NCBI RefSeq assembly: GCF_932526225.1
Contig: NC_064034.1
Span: 374,501-438,500, forward strand
Direction of reading: 5' to 3'
Origin: Nematostella vectensis
Taxonomy: Eukaryota > Cnidaria > Anthozoa > Actiniaria > Edwardsiidae
DNA length: 64,000 nucleotides
Part shown: piece after piece, positions 47,401-58,300 of the stretch
How positions within the stretch are numbered: the first letter of the stretch is position 1
How the letters are laid out: each line of letters begins with the position of its first letter
Program-made: the position numbers and the translations under genes
Notes under the pieces: model-generated
What the model was told of the DNA's origin: nothing
The model's database searches: none
The model's input: the letters and a program-made list of their open reading frames with translations, nothing else

Positions 47401-49243
47401 TGATGAAATTCCCAACAGCCGGCTCAGGAACCTCAAAGAGAAGACCCTCCGTTACAAGTTCCGCATGGTCCACATCCCTGGAGCAAGACACAAAGCTGCG
47501 GATGCCATCTCACGCCACCCAACGGGCTCAACAACCCCTGAAATGATGACGCTGCCTGACGACATAGCTACCATCGATGCCTCCAACAGCCCTCACCCAG
47601 CCAACGCTGCCCTCGCAAGCCTTCGCACTAGGGAGCCACCAGAAGAATCGTGCTCCTACGGGATCGACAAAGAGCTGGTATCCTCAGCCACATCCACCCT
47701 CAACACCATAGCCGTTACCTGGGAGACGGTGAAACTAGAAACCACCAGCGACCCAAATCTCCACTCCCTGACCGCCATCATTGAGTCCGGCTTCCCAGAA
47801 GCGCAGCACGACCTCGCCCCAGCACTCCAAGAATACCACAGATTCCGGCACGACCTCCACACCATCGATGGAGTCATCCTTTACAAGGATCGCATCGTCA
47901 TTCCCCCAACCCTACGAGAGGTGATACTTAAAGCACTCCACTCTGCACACCAAGGCGTGACATCCATGACTGCCCGCGCCGAGTCATCAGTCTTTTGGCC
48001 AGGAATCACACCTGCCATTGTCGCCTTACGGGAACGATGCTCCTACTGTAACCGCATAACACCTTCACAGCCAAGCGCCCCACCCTACCCACCAATACTG
48101 CCAGCCTACCCATTCCAATGCATCTGTGCTGACTTCTTCCACTACAAAGGCAGCACTTACCTGGTAGCAGTGGACAGATACTCTAACTGGCCAATCGTCG
48201 AAAAGGCTCGTGATGGCTCCGCCGGCCTAGTAGAATGTCTGAGGCGCACCTTCTGCACCTTTGGCATCCCTGATGAGTGCGCAAGTGACGGTGGACCAGA
48301 ATTTGTCGCCAATCCTACACAGCAGTTCCTCAAGGAGTGGGGAGTCCACCACCGCCTATCCTCAGTAGCGTTTCCCCACTCCAACAGTAGAGCTGAAATA
48401 GGAGTGAAAACCGTCAAGCGGCTCATCACCAACAACACCGGCCCACATGGTGAACTCAACACCAATGCCTTCCAACAAGCGATACTTCAATACCGCAACA
48501 CCCCAGACCCAAGCACCAAGCTGTCACCAGCACAATGCATATTCGGCAGACCAATCAAGGATTCAATCCCGATCCTCCCAGGGCACTATATCCCACACCC
48601 CACTTGGCGGGACACCCTTGCCCTCAGAGAAGAAGCTTTAAGGAACAGACACATGAGGGCAGCAGAGAGATGGTCACAACATACAAAGAGACTTCCCCCT
48701 CTTGCCATAGGACACCACGTGAGGATCCAGAACCAGACAGGCCCCAATCCAACACGATGGGACAAGACAGGCATTGTCATTGAGGTACGGCAATTTGACC
48801 AATACGTTGTGCGTGTCGACGGCTCCGGAAGGATAACTCTCCGTAACCGGAAATTCCTACGGAAATACATCCCTGTCCAAGCACCACAGCCACCACGGAT
48901 ACTCAACGATGACCTCAAATTCATCAGCCGAGCAACCCAAGCAAGACCGAAAGAAAGCCTAACCAAACTCCCAAAAGGCACAGCAACAACAAGCCCCACT
49001 GGAATTTCCGTCGAAACACCCACACGACCTAGCCCCCCGCTCACGAGAGACACTGGGCCAGGAACTGACACAACAGGCAGTGATACACCAACCAGACCAC
49101 CAGAAACTGAGCCAGGTTCAGCGGAAGCATCCGAACCAGTAAGCCCAGCCAAACCACCATCCAACCCCCCACTCGAGAAGAAGATACCCTTAGCCCTGAG
49201 GAGGCTACAGGACTACAACAAGAAAGGACTACTTGAACAATGA
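44417..49243 (+). CDS. gag-pol: Gag-Pol polyprotein, complete (1608 aa)
   Basis: One frame encodes the structural and enzymatic proteins of the element. The start ATG at 44417 has A at -3 and is the first in-frame Met of the long frame. The N-terminus MPKFKCPFPGCEYET carries two Cys and is typical of a subgroup of invertebrate gypsy elements (from memory). Gag ends with a Cys/His region: an extended C-X2-C-X4-H-X12-C from residue 268, then a classical C-X2-C-X4-H-X4-C at 296-309. Protease: ADTGC with catalytic D411. Reverse transcriptase: about 620-830, KPRRTVDF near 652, APQGY and CIDD at 754-757, with Cys in place of the usual Tyr/Phe before the Asp pair. RNase H: D904, E954/E956, D982 and D1029. 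Integrase: H1175, H1178, C1208, C1211, then D1239, D1291 and E1327 (D,D35E). The tail is Pro/Thr-rich. No key residue is missing. Confidence 0.96.
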   Translation: MPKFKCPFPGCEYETEDVKDELAAVLISVHSNGTHITNQTPSTPNQTAKVEKVRRPTVSSAGTSEEWSYFMTRWQDYVEATKITGKDKTIQLLECCDEHLRKDLTRNAGGSLTNKSTAEVLEAIKKLAVREENAMVARVQLHNMRQDRDEPIRSFCARLRGQASVCKFLITCPDCNTEVNYTENILRDIVTRGLADEEIQLDLLGEKDQEMSLEDVLKFIEAKESGKRSAGRLLQTQGAEAIRSQYRNMKQSEHKNRKSSDQHGTGTCNYCGKQGHGVKAPPKIRKQECPAYGTTCQLCGRANHVAIMCQNKDKPLGQSPHHVTDAGKHTENAVFDALCSVNSSSDDHAIHGISLDHYLYDNLSNRWIRSASQPQPYISLTATIQPDDYTALGFHPVTNKPKSAQLPAMADTGCQSCLASLSVIRRFGLNEADLIPVTTRMHAANGTGIPILGAVILRLTGNNQPGLEAKTRQIVYVTNESDRLFLSREACKDLGIISESFPTVGESLYHPTSDSAAISSNKGNTMDTPDNSCTCPRRQMPPPKPTEPPFPATEDNRANLQEWLLDYYKSSTFNTCEHQQLPLMDGIPMRLMVDPEAEPVAHHTPIPVPLHWQEEVKAGLDQDVALGVLEPVPVGEPVTWCHRMVVCAKKNGKPRRTVDFQSLNLHATRETHHTQSPFHQARSIPYNTKKTVFDCWNGYHSVPLHQDDRHLTTFITPWGRYRYKTAPQGYIASGDGYSRRFDEIVTHVPNKTKCIDDTLLWADDINSSFHQAVNWLDLCGRHGITLNPDKFVFAADTVEFAGFEITRNSVRPCQKYLDAIRKFPTPVNVTDMRSWFGLINQVSYAFAATERMLPFRASLKPGTQFTWTKELDQLFEESKSIIIREIEDGVRIFDKSKPTCLATDWSKTGIGFWLLQKHCKCPSTAPFCCRSGWKVTLVGSRFTHAAESRYAPIEGEALAVADALDKARFFVLGCSNLIVAVDHKPLLKVFGDRSLDEIPNSRLRNLKEKTLRYKFRMVHIPGARHKAADAISRHPTGSTTPEMMTLPDDIATIDASNSPHPANAALASLRTREPPEESCSYGIDKELVSSATSTLNTIAVTWETVKLETTSDPNLHSLTAIIESGFPEAQHDLAPALQEYHRFRHDLHTIDGVILYKDRIVIPPTLREVILKALHSAHQGVTSMTARAESSVFWPGITPAIVALRERCSYCNRITPSQPSAPPYPPILPAYPFQCICADFFHYKGSTYLVAVDRYSNWPIVEKARDGSAGLVECLRRTFCTFGIPDECASDGGPEFVANPTQQFLKEWGVHHRLSSVAFPHSNSRAEIGVKTVKRLITNNTGPHGELNTNAFQQAILQYRNTPDPSTKLSPAQCIFGRPIKDSIPILPGHYIPHPTWRDTLALREEALRNRHMRAAERWSQHTKRLPPLAIGHHVRIQNQTGPNPTRWDKTGIVIEVRQFDQYVVRVDGSGRITLRNRKFLRKYIPVQAPQPPRILNDDLKFISRATQARPKESLTKLPKGTATTSPTGISVETPTRPSPPLTRDTGPGTDTTGSDTPTRPPETEPGSAEASEPVSPAKPPSNPPLEKKIPLALRRLQDYNKKGLLEQ

Positions 49244-49334
49244 ACACAAACATTAGTCAAAAGGACACATTGTTATATTGTTATGTTATATATCAGTATT
49301 TATCATCCCCACCATGCAGGAACACTAAATACTT

Positions 49335-49343
49335 GGGGGGAGA
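49335..49343 (+). other. Polypurine tract of copy B
   Basis: Six G then AGA end exactly where the 3' LTR starts. This is the plus-strand primer position and independent support for the LTR boundary. Confidence 0.85.
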
Positions 49344-49475
49344 TAGAGCATTGTTTGGAGTCCCTGTGGAAGGACTGGGACTAGCCCGGTCAGAACTCAT
49401 TGTAGTTCTTTATCATTCCGTTCGTTCATGTAATAAAACATCATTGCAAACAGGAAAAGGAAGCACTCTTATCTA
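49344..49475 (+). repeat. 3' LTR of copy B (132 bp)
   Basis: Matches the 5' LTR except G at 49459 (A at 44314). It contains the second copy of the self-primer segment (49393-49416). The right edge abuts GAGGT of the satellite. Confidence 0.92.
49432..49437 (+). terminator. Polyadenylation signal AATAAA in the 3' LTR of copy B
   Basis: Canonical signal, 38 bp before the element end, in the position expected to end the genomic transcript. Confidence 0.6.
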
Positions 49476-49480
49476 GAGGT
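49476..49480 (+). other. Target-site duplication GAGGT, right side of copy B
   Basis: The repeat of 44194-44198. The base before it (A) belongs to the LTR, because the undisturbed satellite has G there, so the duplication starts exactly at 49476. Confidence 0.85.
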
Positions 49481-50022
49481 TACATTCGGGAAAAGCTTCA
49501 GGGTTACATTTGGGAATTTGTTTTACGAGTGTAACCTCCAAAAGATTACAATCGATAATTTTTTTTTCCGAATGTAAATTCCAAAAAGTAACATTAGGAA
49601 AAAAAAACAGTATACTCGGAAAAAAAGGTATATCAATCTATCGAGCGCTATGCTCTATGTTAGAATCTACTTAATCAAGTTATCCAAGGAATCTAGTTAG
49701 TTCTTGTGTGCAAAAAATATGTACAGGATCCTGAACAAAGCATGAGCACATCAAAGATGCTGAGAGTACATAAAAATGTCCCTATACCTTCTTTTTATGT
49801 CATGACACACCAAGAACAGTATAATTAAGTATCGATATTTAAAAAACAAAATAAAGAAAAAAAAGGCTATCAGCGGGAATCGAACCCGGGTGGTTGCGTT
49901 AGTAGTCAAGTGCCCGCAACAAAAGACTAACGTGGCATTGCTGAAGGGAATTGTAATGAAAATTACTTTTAATACTATTGGTATCGTAAAATATCCCAAG
50001 CAAAGTCACCATAGGACTGGAG

Positions 50023-50339
50023 TTCTTGTGTGCATAAAATATGTACAGGATCCTGAACAAAGCATGAGCACATCAAAGATGCTGAGAGTACATAAAAATG
50101 TCCCTATACCTTCTTTTTATGTCATGACATACCAAGAACAGTATAATTAAGTATCGATATTTAAAAAAAAAATAAAATAAAATAGGCTATCAGCGGGAAT
50201 CGAACCCAGGTCGCTGCGTTAGTAGTCAAGTGCCCGCAACGAAAGACTAACGTGGCATTGCTGAAGGGAATTGTAATGAAAATTACTTTTAATACTATTG
50301 GTATCGTAAAATATCCCAAGCAAAGTCACCATCGGACTG
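50023..50339. repeat. Truncated satellite monomer (same junction as 4061)
   Basis: The join ..ACTGGAG/TTCTTGTGTGC is the same as at 4060/4061, offset 45,962 bp, including the neighbouring variants ATAGGACTGG and GTAAAATATCCC. Confidence 0.9.
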
Positions 50340-53300
50340 GAGGTTACATTCGGGAAAAGCTTCAGGGTTACATTCGGGAATTTGTTTTACGAGTGTAACC
50401 TCCAAAAGATTACAATCGATAATTTTTTTTTCCGAATGTAAATTCCAAAAAGTAACATTAGGAAAAAAAACCAGTATACTCGGAAAAAAAGGTCTATCAA
50501 TCTATCGAGCGCTATGCTCTATGTTAGAATCTACTTAATCAAGTTATCCAAGGAATCTAGTTAGTTCTTGTGTGCATAAAATATGTACAGGATCCTGAAC
50601 AAAGCATGAGCACATCAAAGATGCTGAGAGTACATAAAAATGTCCCTATACCTTCTTTTTATGTCATGACACACCAAGAACAGTATAATTAAGTATCGAT
50701 ATTTAAAAAAAAAGAAAAAAGAAAAAAAAATAGGCTATCAGCGGGAATCGAACCCGGGTCGCTGCGTTAGTAGTCAAGTGCCCGTAACGAAAGACTAACG
50801 TGGCATTGCTGAAGCGAATTGTAATGAAAATTACTTTTAATACTATTGGTATCGTAAACTATCTCAAGCAAAGTCACCATCGGACTGGAGGTTACATTCG
50901 GGAAAAGCTTCAGGGTTACATTCGGGAATTTGTTTTACGAGTGTAACCTCCAAAAGGTTACAATCGATAATTTTTTTTTCCGAATGTAAATTCCAAAAAG
51001 TAACATTAGGAAAAATAAAAGAGTATACTCGGAAAAAAAGGTATATCAATCTATCGAGCGCTATGCTCTATGTTAGAATCTACTTAATCAAGTTATCCAA
51101 GGAATCTAGTTAGTTCTTGTGTGCATAAAATATGTACAGGATCCTGAACAAAGCATGAGCACATCAAAGATGCTGAGAGTACATAAAAATGTCCCTATAC
51201 CTTCTTTTTATGTCATGACACACCAAGAACAGTATAATTAAGTATCGATATTTAAAAAAAAAAAATAAAGAAAAAAAAATAGGCTATCAGCGGGAATCGA
51301 ACCCGGGTCGCTGCGTTAGTAGTCAAGTGCCCGTAACGAAAGACTAACGTGGCATTGCTGAAGCGAATTGTAATGAAAATTACTTTTAATACTATTGGTA
51401 TCGTAAACTATCTCAAGCAAAGTCACCATCGGACTGGAGGTTACATTCGGGAAAAGCTTCAGGGTTACATTCGGGAATTTGTTTTACGAGTGTAACCTCC
51501 AAAAGGTTACAATCGATAATTTTTTTTTCCGAATGTAAATTCCAAAAAGTAACATTAGGAAAAATAAAAGAGTATACTCGGAAAAAAAGGTATATCAATC
51601 TATCGAGCGCTATGCTCTATGTTAGAATCTACTTAATCAAGTTATCCAAGGGATCTAGTTAGTTCTTGTGTGCAAAAAATATGTACAGGATCCTGAACAA
51701 AGCATGAGCACATCAAAGATGCTGAGAGTACATAAAAATGTCCCTATAACTTCTTTTTATGTCATGACACACCAAGAACAGTATAATTAAGTATCGATTT
51801 TTGAAAAAAAAAAATAAAGAAAAAAAAATAGGCCATCAGCGGGAATCGAACCCGGGTCGCTGCGTTAGTAGTCAAGTGCCCGTAACGAAAGACTAACGTG
51901 GCATTGCTGAAGCGAATTGTAATGAAAATTACTTTTAATACTATTGGTATCGTAAACTATCCCAAGCAAAGTCACCATCGGACTGGAGGTTACATTCGGG
52001 AAAAGCTTCAGGGTTACATTCGGGAATTTGTTTTACGAGTGTAACCTCCAAAAGGTTACAATCGATAATTTTTTTTTCCGAATGTAAATTCCAAAAAGTA
52101 ACATTAGGAAAAATAAAAGAGTATACTCGGGAAAAAAGGTATATCAATCTATCGAGCGCTATGCTCTATGTTAGAATCTACTTAATCAAGTTATCCAAGG
52201 AATCTAGTTAGTTCTTGTGTGCAAAAAATATGTACAGGATCCTGAACAAAGCATGAGCACATCAAAGATGCTGAGAGTACATAAAAATGTCCCTATACCT
52301 TCTTTTTATGTCATGACACACCAAGAACAGTATAATTAAGTATCGATATTTAAAAAAAAAGAAAGAAAAAAAAAGGCTATCAGCAGGAATCGAACCCGGG
52401 TCGTTGCGTTAGTAGTCAAGTGCCCGCAACGAAAGACTAACGTGGCATTGCTGAAGGGAATTGTAATGAAAATTACTTTTAATACTATTGGTATCGTAAA
52501 CTATCCCAAGCAAAGTCACCATCGGACTGGAGCTCACATTCGGGAAAAGCTTCAGGGTTACATTTGGGAATTTGTTTTACGAGTGTAACCTCCAAAAGGT
52601 TTCAATCGATAATTTTGTTTCCGAATGTAAATTCCATAAAGTAACATTAGGAAAAATAACAGTAGAGTATACTCGGAAAAAATGGTATATCAATCTATCG
52701 AGCGCTATGCTCTATGTTAGAATCTACTTAATCAAGTTATCCAAGGAATCTAGTTAGTTCTTGTGTGCATAAAATATGTACAGGATCCTGAACAAAGCAT
52801 GAGCACATCAAAGATGCTGAGAGTACATAAAAATGTCCCTATACCTTCTTTTTATGTCATGACACACCAAGAACAGTATAATTAAGTATCGATATTTAAA
52901 AAAAAAAAGAAAGAAAAAAAAATAGGCTATCAGCGGGAATCGAACCCGGGTCGCTGCGTTAGTAGTCAAGTGCCCGTAACGAAAGACTAACGTGGCATTG
53001 CTGAAGGGAATTGTAATGAAAATTACTTTTAATACTATTGGTATCGTAAACTATCCCAAGCAAAGTCACCATCGGACTGGAGGTTACATTCGGGAAAAGC
53101 TTCAGGGTTACATTCGGGAATTTGTTTTACGAGTGTAACCTCCAAAAGGTTACAATCGATATTTTTTTTTCCGAATGTAAATTCCAAAAAAAAACATTAG
53201 GAAAAAAACCCAGTATACTCGGAAAAAAAGGTATATCAATCTATCGAGCGCTATGCCCTATGTTAGAATCTACTTAATCAAGTTATCCAAGGAATCTAGT

Positions 53301-55375
53301 TAGTTCTTGTGTGCATAAAATATGTACAGGATCCTGAACAAAGCATGAGCACATCAAAGATGCTGAGAGTACATAAAAATGTCCCTATACCTTCTTTTTA
53401 TCTCATGACACACCCAGGATAGTATAATTAAGTATCGATATTTAAAAAAAAATAAAATAAAATAGGCTATCAGCGGGAATCGAACCCAGGTCGCTGCGTT
53501 AGTAGTCAAGTTCCCGTAACGAAAGACTAACGTGGCATTGCTGAAGCGAATTGTAATGAAAATTACTTTTAATACTATTGGTATCGTAAACTATCTCAAG
53601 CAAAGTCACCATCGGACTGGAGGTTACATTCGGGAAAAGCTTCAGGGTTACATTCGGGAATTTGTTTTACGAGTGTAACCTCCAAAAGGTTACAATCGAT
53701 AATTTTTTTTTCCGAATGTAAATTCCAAAAAGTAACATTAGGAAAAATAAAAGAGTATACTCGGAAAAAAAGGTATATCAATCTATCGAGCGCTATGCTC
53801 TATGTTAGAATCTACTTAATCAAGTTATCCAAGGAATCTAGTTAGTTCTTGTGTGCATAAAATATGTACAGGATCCTGAACAAAGCATGAGCACATCAAA
53901 GATGCTGAGAGTACATAAAAATGTCCCTATACATTCTTTTTATGTCATGACACACCAAGAACAGTATAATTAAGTATCGATATTTAAAAAAAAAAAATAA
54001 AGAAAAAAAAATAGGCTATCAGCAGGAATCGAACCCGGGTCGCTGCGTTAGTAGTCAAGTGCCCGTAACGAAAGACTAACGTGGCATTGCTGAAGCGAAT
54101 TGTAATGAAAATTACTTTTAATACTATTGGTATCGTAAACTATCTCAAGCAAAGTCACCATCGGACTGGAGGTTACATTCGGGAAAAGCTTCAGGGTTAC
54201 ATTCGGGAATTTGTTTTACGAGTGTAACCTCCAAAAGGTTACAATCGATAATTTTTTTTTCCGAATGTAAATTCCAAAAAGTAACATTAGGAAAAATAAA
54301 AGAGTATACTCGGAAAAAAAGGTATATCAATCTATCGAGCGCTATGCTCTATGTTAGAATCTACTTAATCAAGTTATCCAAGGGATCTAGTTAGTTCTTG
54401 TGTGCAAAAAATATGTACAGGATCCTGAACAAAGCATGAGCACATCAAAGATGCTGAGAGTACATAAAAATGTCCCTATACCTTCTTTTTATGTCATGAC
54501 ACACCAAGAACAGTATAATTAAGTATCGATTTTTGAAAAAAAAGAAAAAAAAAAAGGCTATCAGCGGGAATCGAACCCGGGTCGTTGCGTTAGTAGTCAA
54601 GTGCCCGCAACGAAAGACTAACGTGGCATTGCTGAAGGGAATTGTAATGAAAATTACTTTTAATACTATTGGTATCGTAAACTATCCCAAGCAAAGTCAC
54701 CATCGGACTGGAGGTCACATTCGGGAAAAGCTTCAGGGTTACATTTGGGAATTTGTTTTACGAGTGTAACCTCCAAAAGGTTTCAATCGATAATTTTGTT
54801 TCCGAATGTAAATTCCATAAAATAACATTAGGAAAAATAATAGTAGAGTATACTCGGAAAAAAAGGTATATCAATCTATCGAGCGCTATGCTCTATGTTA
54901 GAATCTACTTAATCAAGTTATCCAAGGAATCTAGTTAGTTCTTGTGTGCATAAAATATGTACAGGATCCTGAACAAAGCATGAGCACATCAAAGATGCTG
55001 AGAGTACATAAAAATGTCCCTATACCTTCTTTTTATGTCATGACACACCAAGAACAGTATAATTAAGTATCGATATTTAAAAAAAAAAAGAAACAAAAAA
55101 AAATAGGCTATCAGCGGGAATCAAACCCGGGTCGCTGCGTTAGTAGTCAAGTGCCCGTAACGAAAGACTAACGTGGCATTGCTGAAGCGAATTGTAATGA
55201 AAATTACTTTTAATACTATTGGTATCGTAAACTATCCCAAGCAAAGTCACCATCGGACTGGAGGTTACATTCGGGAAAAGCTTCAGGGTTACATTCGGGA
55301 ATTTGTTTTACGAGTGTAACCTCCAAAAGGTTACAATCGATAATTTTTTTTTCCGAATGTAAATTCCAAAAAGTA
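50340..55375. repeat. Part of array 2 duplicated from the same ancestor as 4378-11620
   Basis: Monomers 50340, 50888, 51437, 51986, 52530, 53080, 53620, 54169, 54711 and 55261 match 4378, 4927 (or 7122), 5476 (or 7671), 6025 (or 8220), 6570 (or 8766), 9316, 9856, 10406, 10948 and 11498. Rare variants are shared: the CACACCCAGGATAG stretch near 9648 and 53410, the AAAAAAAACATTAGG stretch near 9430 and 53195, and GAATCAAACCC near 11355 and 55120. Scattered single differences exist, for example GAGCTCACATT at 52530. Confidence 0.85.
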
Positions 55376-58300
55376 ACATTAGGAAAAATAAAAGAGTATA
55401 CTCAGAAAAAAAGGTATATCAATCTATCGAGCGCTATGCTCTATGTTAGAATTTACTTAATCAAGTTATCCAAGGAATCTAGTTAGTTCTTGTGTGCATA
55501 AAATATGTACAGGATCCTGAATAAAGCATGAGCACATCAAAGATGCTGAGAGTACATAAAAATGTCCCTATACCTTCTTTTTATGCCATGACACACCAAG
55601 AACAGTATAATTAAGTATCGATATTATAATTAAGTATCGATATTTTAAAAAAAATAAAGAAAAAAAAATAGGCTATCAGCGGGAATCGAACCAGGGTCGC
55701 TGCGTTAATAGTCAAGTGCCCTCAACGAAAGACTAACGTGGCATTGCTGAAGGGAATTGTAATGAAAATTACTTTTAATACTATTGCTATCGTAAACTAT
55801 CCCAAGCAAAGTCACCATCGGACTGGAGGTTACATTCGGGAATTTGTTTTACGAGTGTAACCTCCAAAAGGTTACAATCGATAATTTTTTTTCCGAATGT
55901 AAATTCCAAAAAGTAACATTAGGAAAAATAAAACAGAATACTCGGAAAAAAAGGTATATCAATCTATCGAGCGCTATGCTCTATGTTAGAATCTACTTCA
56001 TCAAGTTATCCAAGGAATCTAGTTAGTTCTTGTGTACATAAAATATTTACAGGATCCTGAACAAAGCATGAGCACATCAAAGATGCTGAGAGTACATAAA
56101 AATGTCCCTATACCTTCTTTTTATGCCATGACACACCAAGAACAGTATAATTAAGTATCGATATTATAATTAAGTATCGATATTTAAAAAGAAATAAAGA
56201 AAAAAAATAGGCTATCAGCGGGAATCGAACCCGGGTCTCTTTGTTAGTAGTCAACTGCCCGCAACGAAAGACTAACGTGGCATTGCTGAACGGAATTGTA
56301 ATGAAAATTACTTTTAATACTATTGGTATCGTAAACTATCCCAAGCAAAGTCACCATCGGACATGAGGTTACATTCGGGATAAGCTTCAGGGTTACATTC
56401 GGGAATTTGTTTTACGAGTGTAACCTCCAAAAGGTTACAATCGATCATTTTTTTTCCGAATGTATATTCCAAAAAGTAACATTAGGAAAAATAAAGCAGT
56501 ATACTCGGAAAAAAAGGTATATCAATCTATCGAGCGCTATGCTCTATGTTAGAATCTACTTAATCAAGTTATCCAAGGAATCTAGTTAGTTCTTGTGTGC
56601 ATAAAATATGTACAGGATCCTGAACAAAACATGAGCACATCAAAGATGCTGAGAGTACATAAAAATGTCCCTATACCTTCTTTTTATGTCATGCCACACC
56701 AAGAACAGTATAATTAAGTATCGATATTTAAAAAAAAATAAAGAAAAAAAAAATAGGCTATAAGCGGGAATCGAACCCGGGTCGCTGCGTTAGTAGTCAA
56801 GTGCCCGCAACGAAAGACTAACGTGGCATTGCTGAAGGGAATTGTAATGAAAATTACTTTTAATACTATTGGTATCGTAAACTATCCCAAGCAAAGTCAC
56901 CATCGGACTGGAGGTTACATTCGGGAAAAGCTTCAGGGTTACATTCGGGAATTTGTTTTACGAGTGTAACCTCCAAAAGGTTACAATCGATAATTTTGTT
57001 TCCGAATGTAAATTCCAAAAAGTAACATTAGGAAAAATAAAACAGTATACTCGGAAAAAAAGGTATATCAATCTATCGAGCGCTACTCTCTATGTTAGAA
57101 TCTACTTAATCAAGTTATCCAAGGAATCTAGTTAGTTCTTGTGTACATAAAATATGTACAGGATCCTGAACAAAGCATGAGCACATCAAAGATGCTGAGA
57201 GTACATAAAAATGTCCCTATACCTTCTTTTTATGCCATGACACACCAAGAACAGTATAATTAAGTATCGATATTATAATTAAGTATCGATATTTAAAAAA
57301 AAAAAATAAAGAAAAAAAAATAGGCTATCAGCGGGAACCGAACCCGGGTCGCTGCGTTAGTAGTCAAGTGCCCGCAACGAAAGACTAACGTGGCATTGCT
57401 GAAGGGAATTGTAATGAAAATTACTTTTAATACTATTGGTATCGTAAATTATCCCAAGCGAAGTCACTGTCGGACTGGAGGTTACATTCGGGAAAAGCTT
57501 CAGGGTTACGTTCGGGAATTTGTTTTACGAGTGTAACCTCCAAAAGGTTACAATCGATAATTTTGTTTCCGAATGTAAATTCCAAAAAGTAACATTAGGA
57601 AAAATAAAACAGTATACTCGGAAAAAAAGGTATATCAATCTATCGAGCGCTATGCTCTATGTTAGAATCTACTTAATCAAGTTATCCAAGGAATCTAGTT
57701 AGTTCTTGTGTACATAAAATATGTACAGGATCCTGAACAAAGCATGAGCGCATCAAAGATGCTGAGAGTACATAAAAATGTCCCTATACCTTCTTTTTAT
57801 GCCATGACACACCAAGAACAGTATAATTAAGTATCGATATTATAATTAAGTATCGATATTTAAAAAAAAAATAAAGGAAAAAAAATAGGCTATCAGCGGG
57901 AATCGAACACGGGTCGCTGCGTTAATAGTCAAGTGCCCTCAACGAAAGACTAACGTGGCATTGCTGAAGGGAACTGTAATGAAAATTACTTTTAATACTA
58001 TTGGTATCGTAAACTATCCCAAGCAAAGTCACCATCGGACTGGAGGTTACATTCGGGAATTTGTTTTACGAGTGTAACCTCCAAAAGGTTACAATCGATC
58101 ATTTTTTTTCGGAATGTAAATTCCAAAAAGTAACATTAGGAAAAATAAAACAGTATACTCGGAAAAAAAAGGTATATCAATCTATCGAGCGCTATGCTCT
58201 ATGTTAGAATCTACTTAATCAAGTTATCCAAGGAATCTAGTTAGTTCTTGTGTACATAAAATATGTACAGGATCCTGAACAAAGCATGAGCACATCAAAG

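Larger units (their letters stand above)
44199..49475 (+). mobile_element. Complete Ty3/gypsy-type LTR retrotransposon, copy B (5277 bp)
   Basis: Order: 132-bp 5' LTR, self-complementary primer site, 86-bp leader, one gag-pol ORF, 91-bp 3' untranslated stretch (49244-49334), polypurine tract and 132-bp 3' LTR, flanked by GAGGT. RT lies before RNase H and integrase, the Ty3/gypsy (and retrovirus) order, which rules out Ty1/copia. Gag and Pol share one frame with no frameshift or stop between them, as in Tf1-type elements, and no env-like ORF follows. The LTRs differ at a single position (A 44314, G 49459). The intact ORF, near-identical LTRs and clear target duplication suggest a young element with full coding capacity, though gene conversion between LTRs could also make them alike. 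Its G+C-rich sequence contrasts sharply with the AT-rich satellite. Confidence 0.97.

Noticed and set aside
44199-49475. Ty1/copia element, or an endogenous retrovirus with env
   Set aside because: Integrase follows RT and RNase H, which excludes copia order. No env-like frame lies between pol and the 3' LTR.
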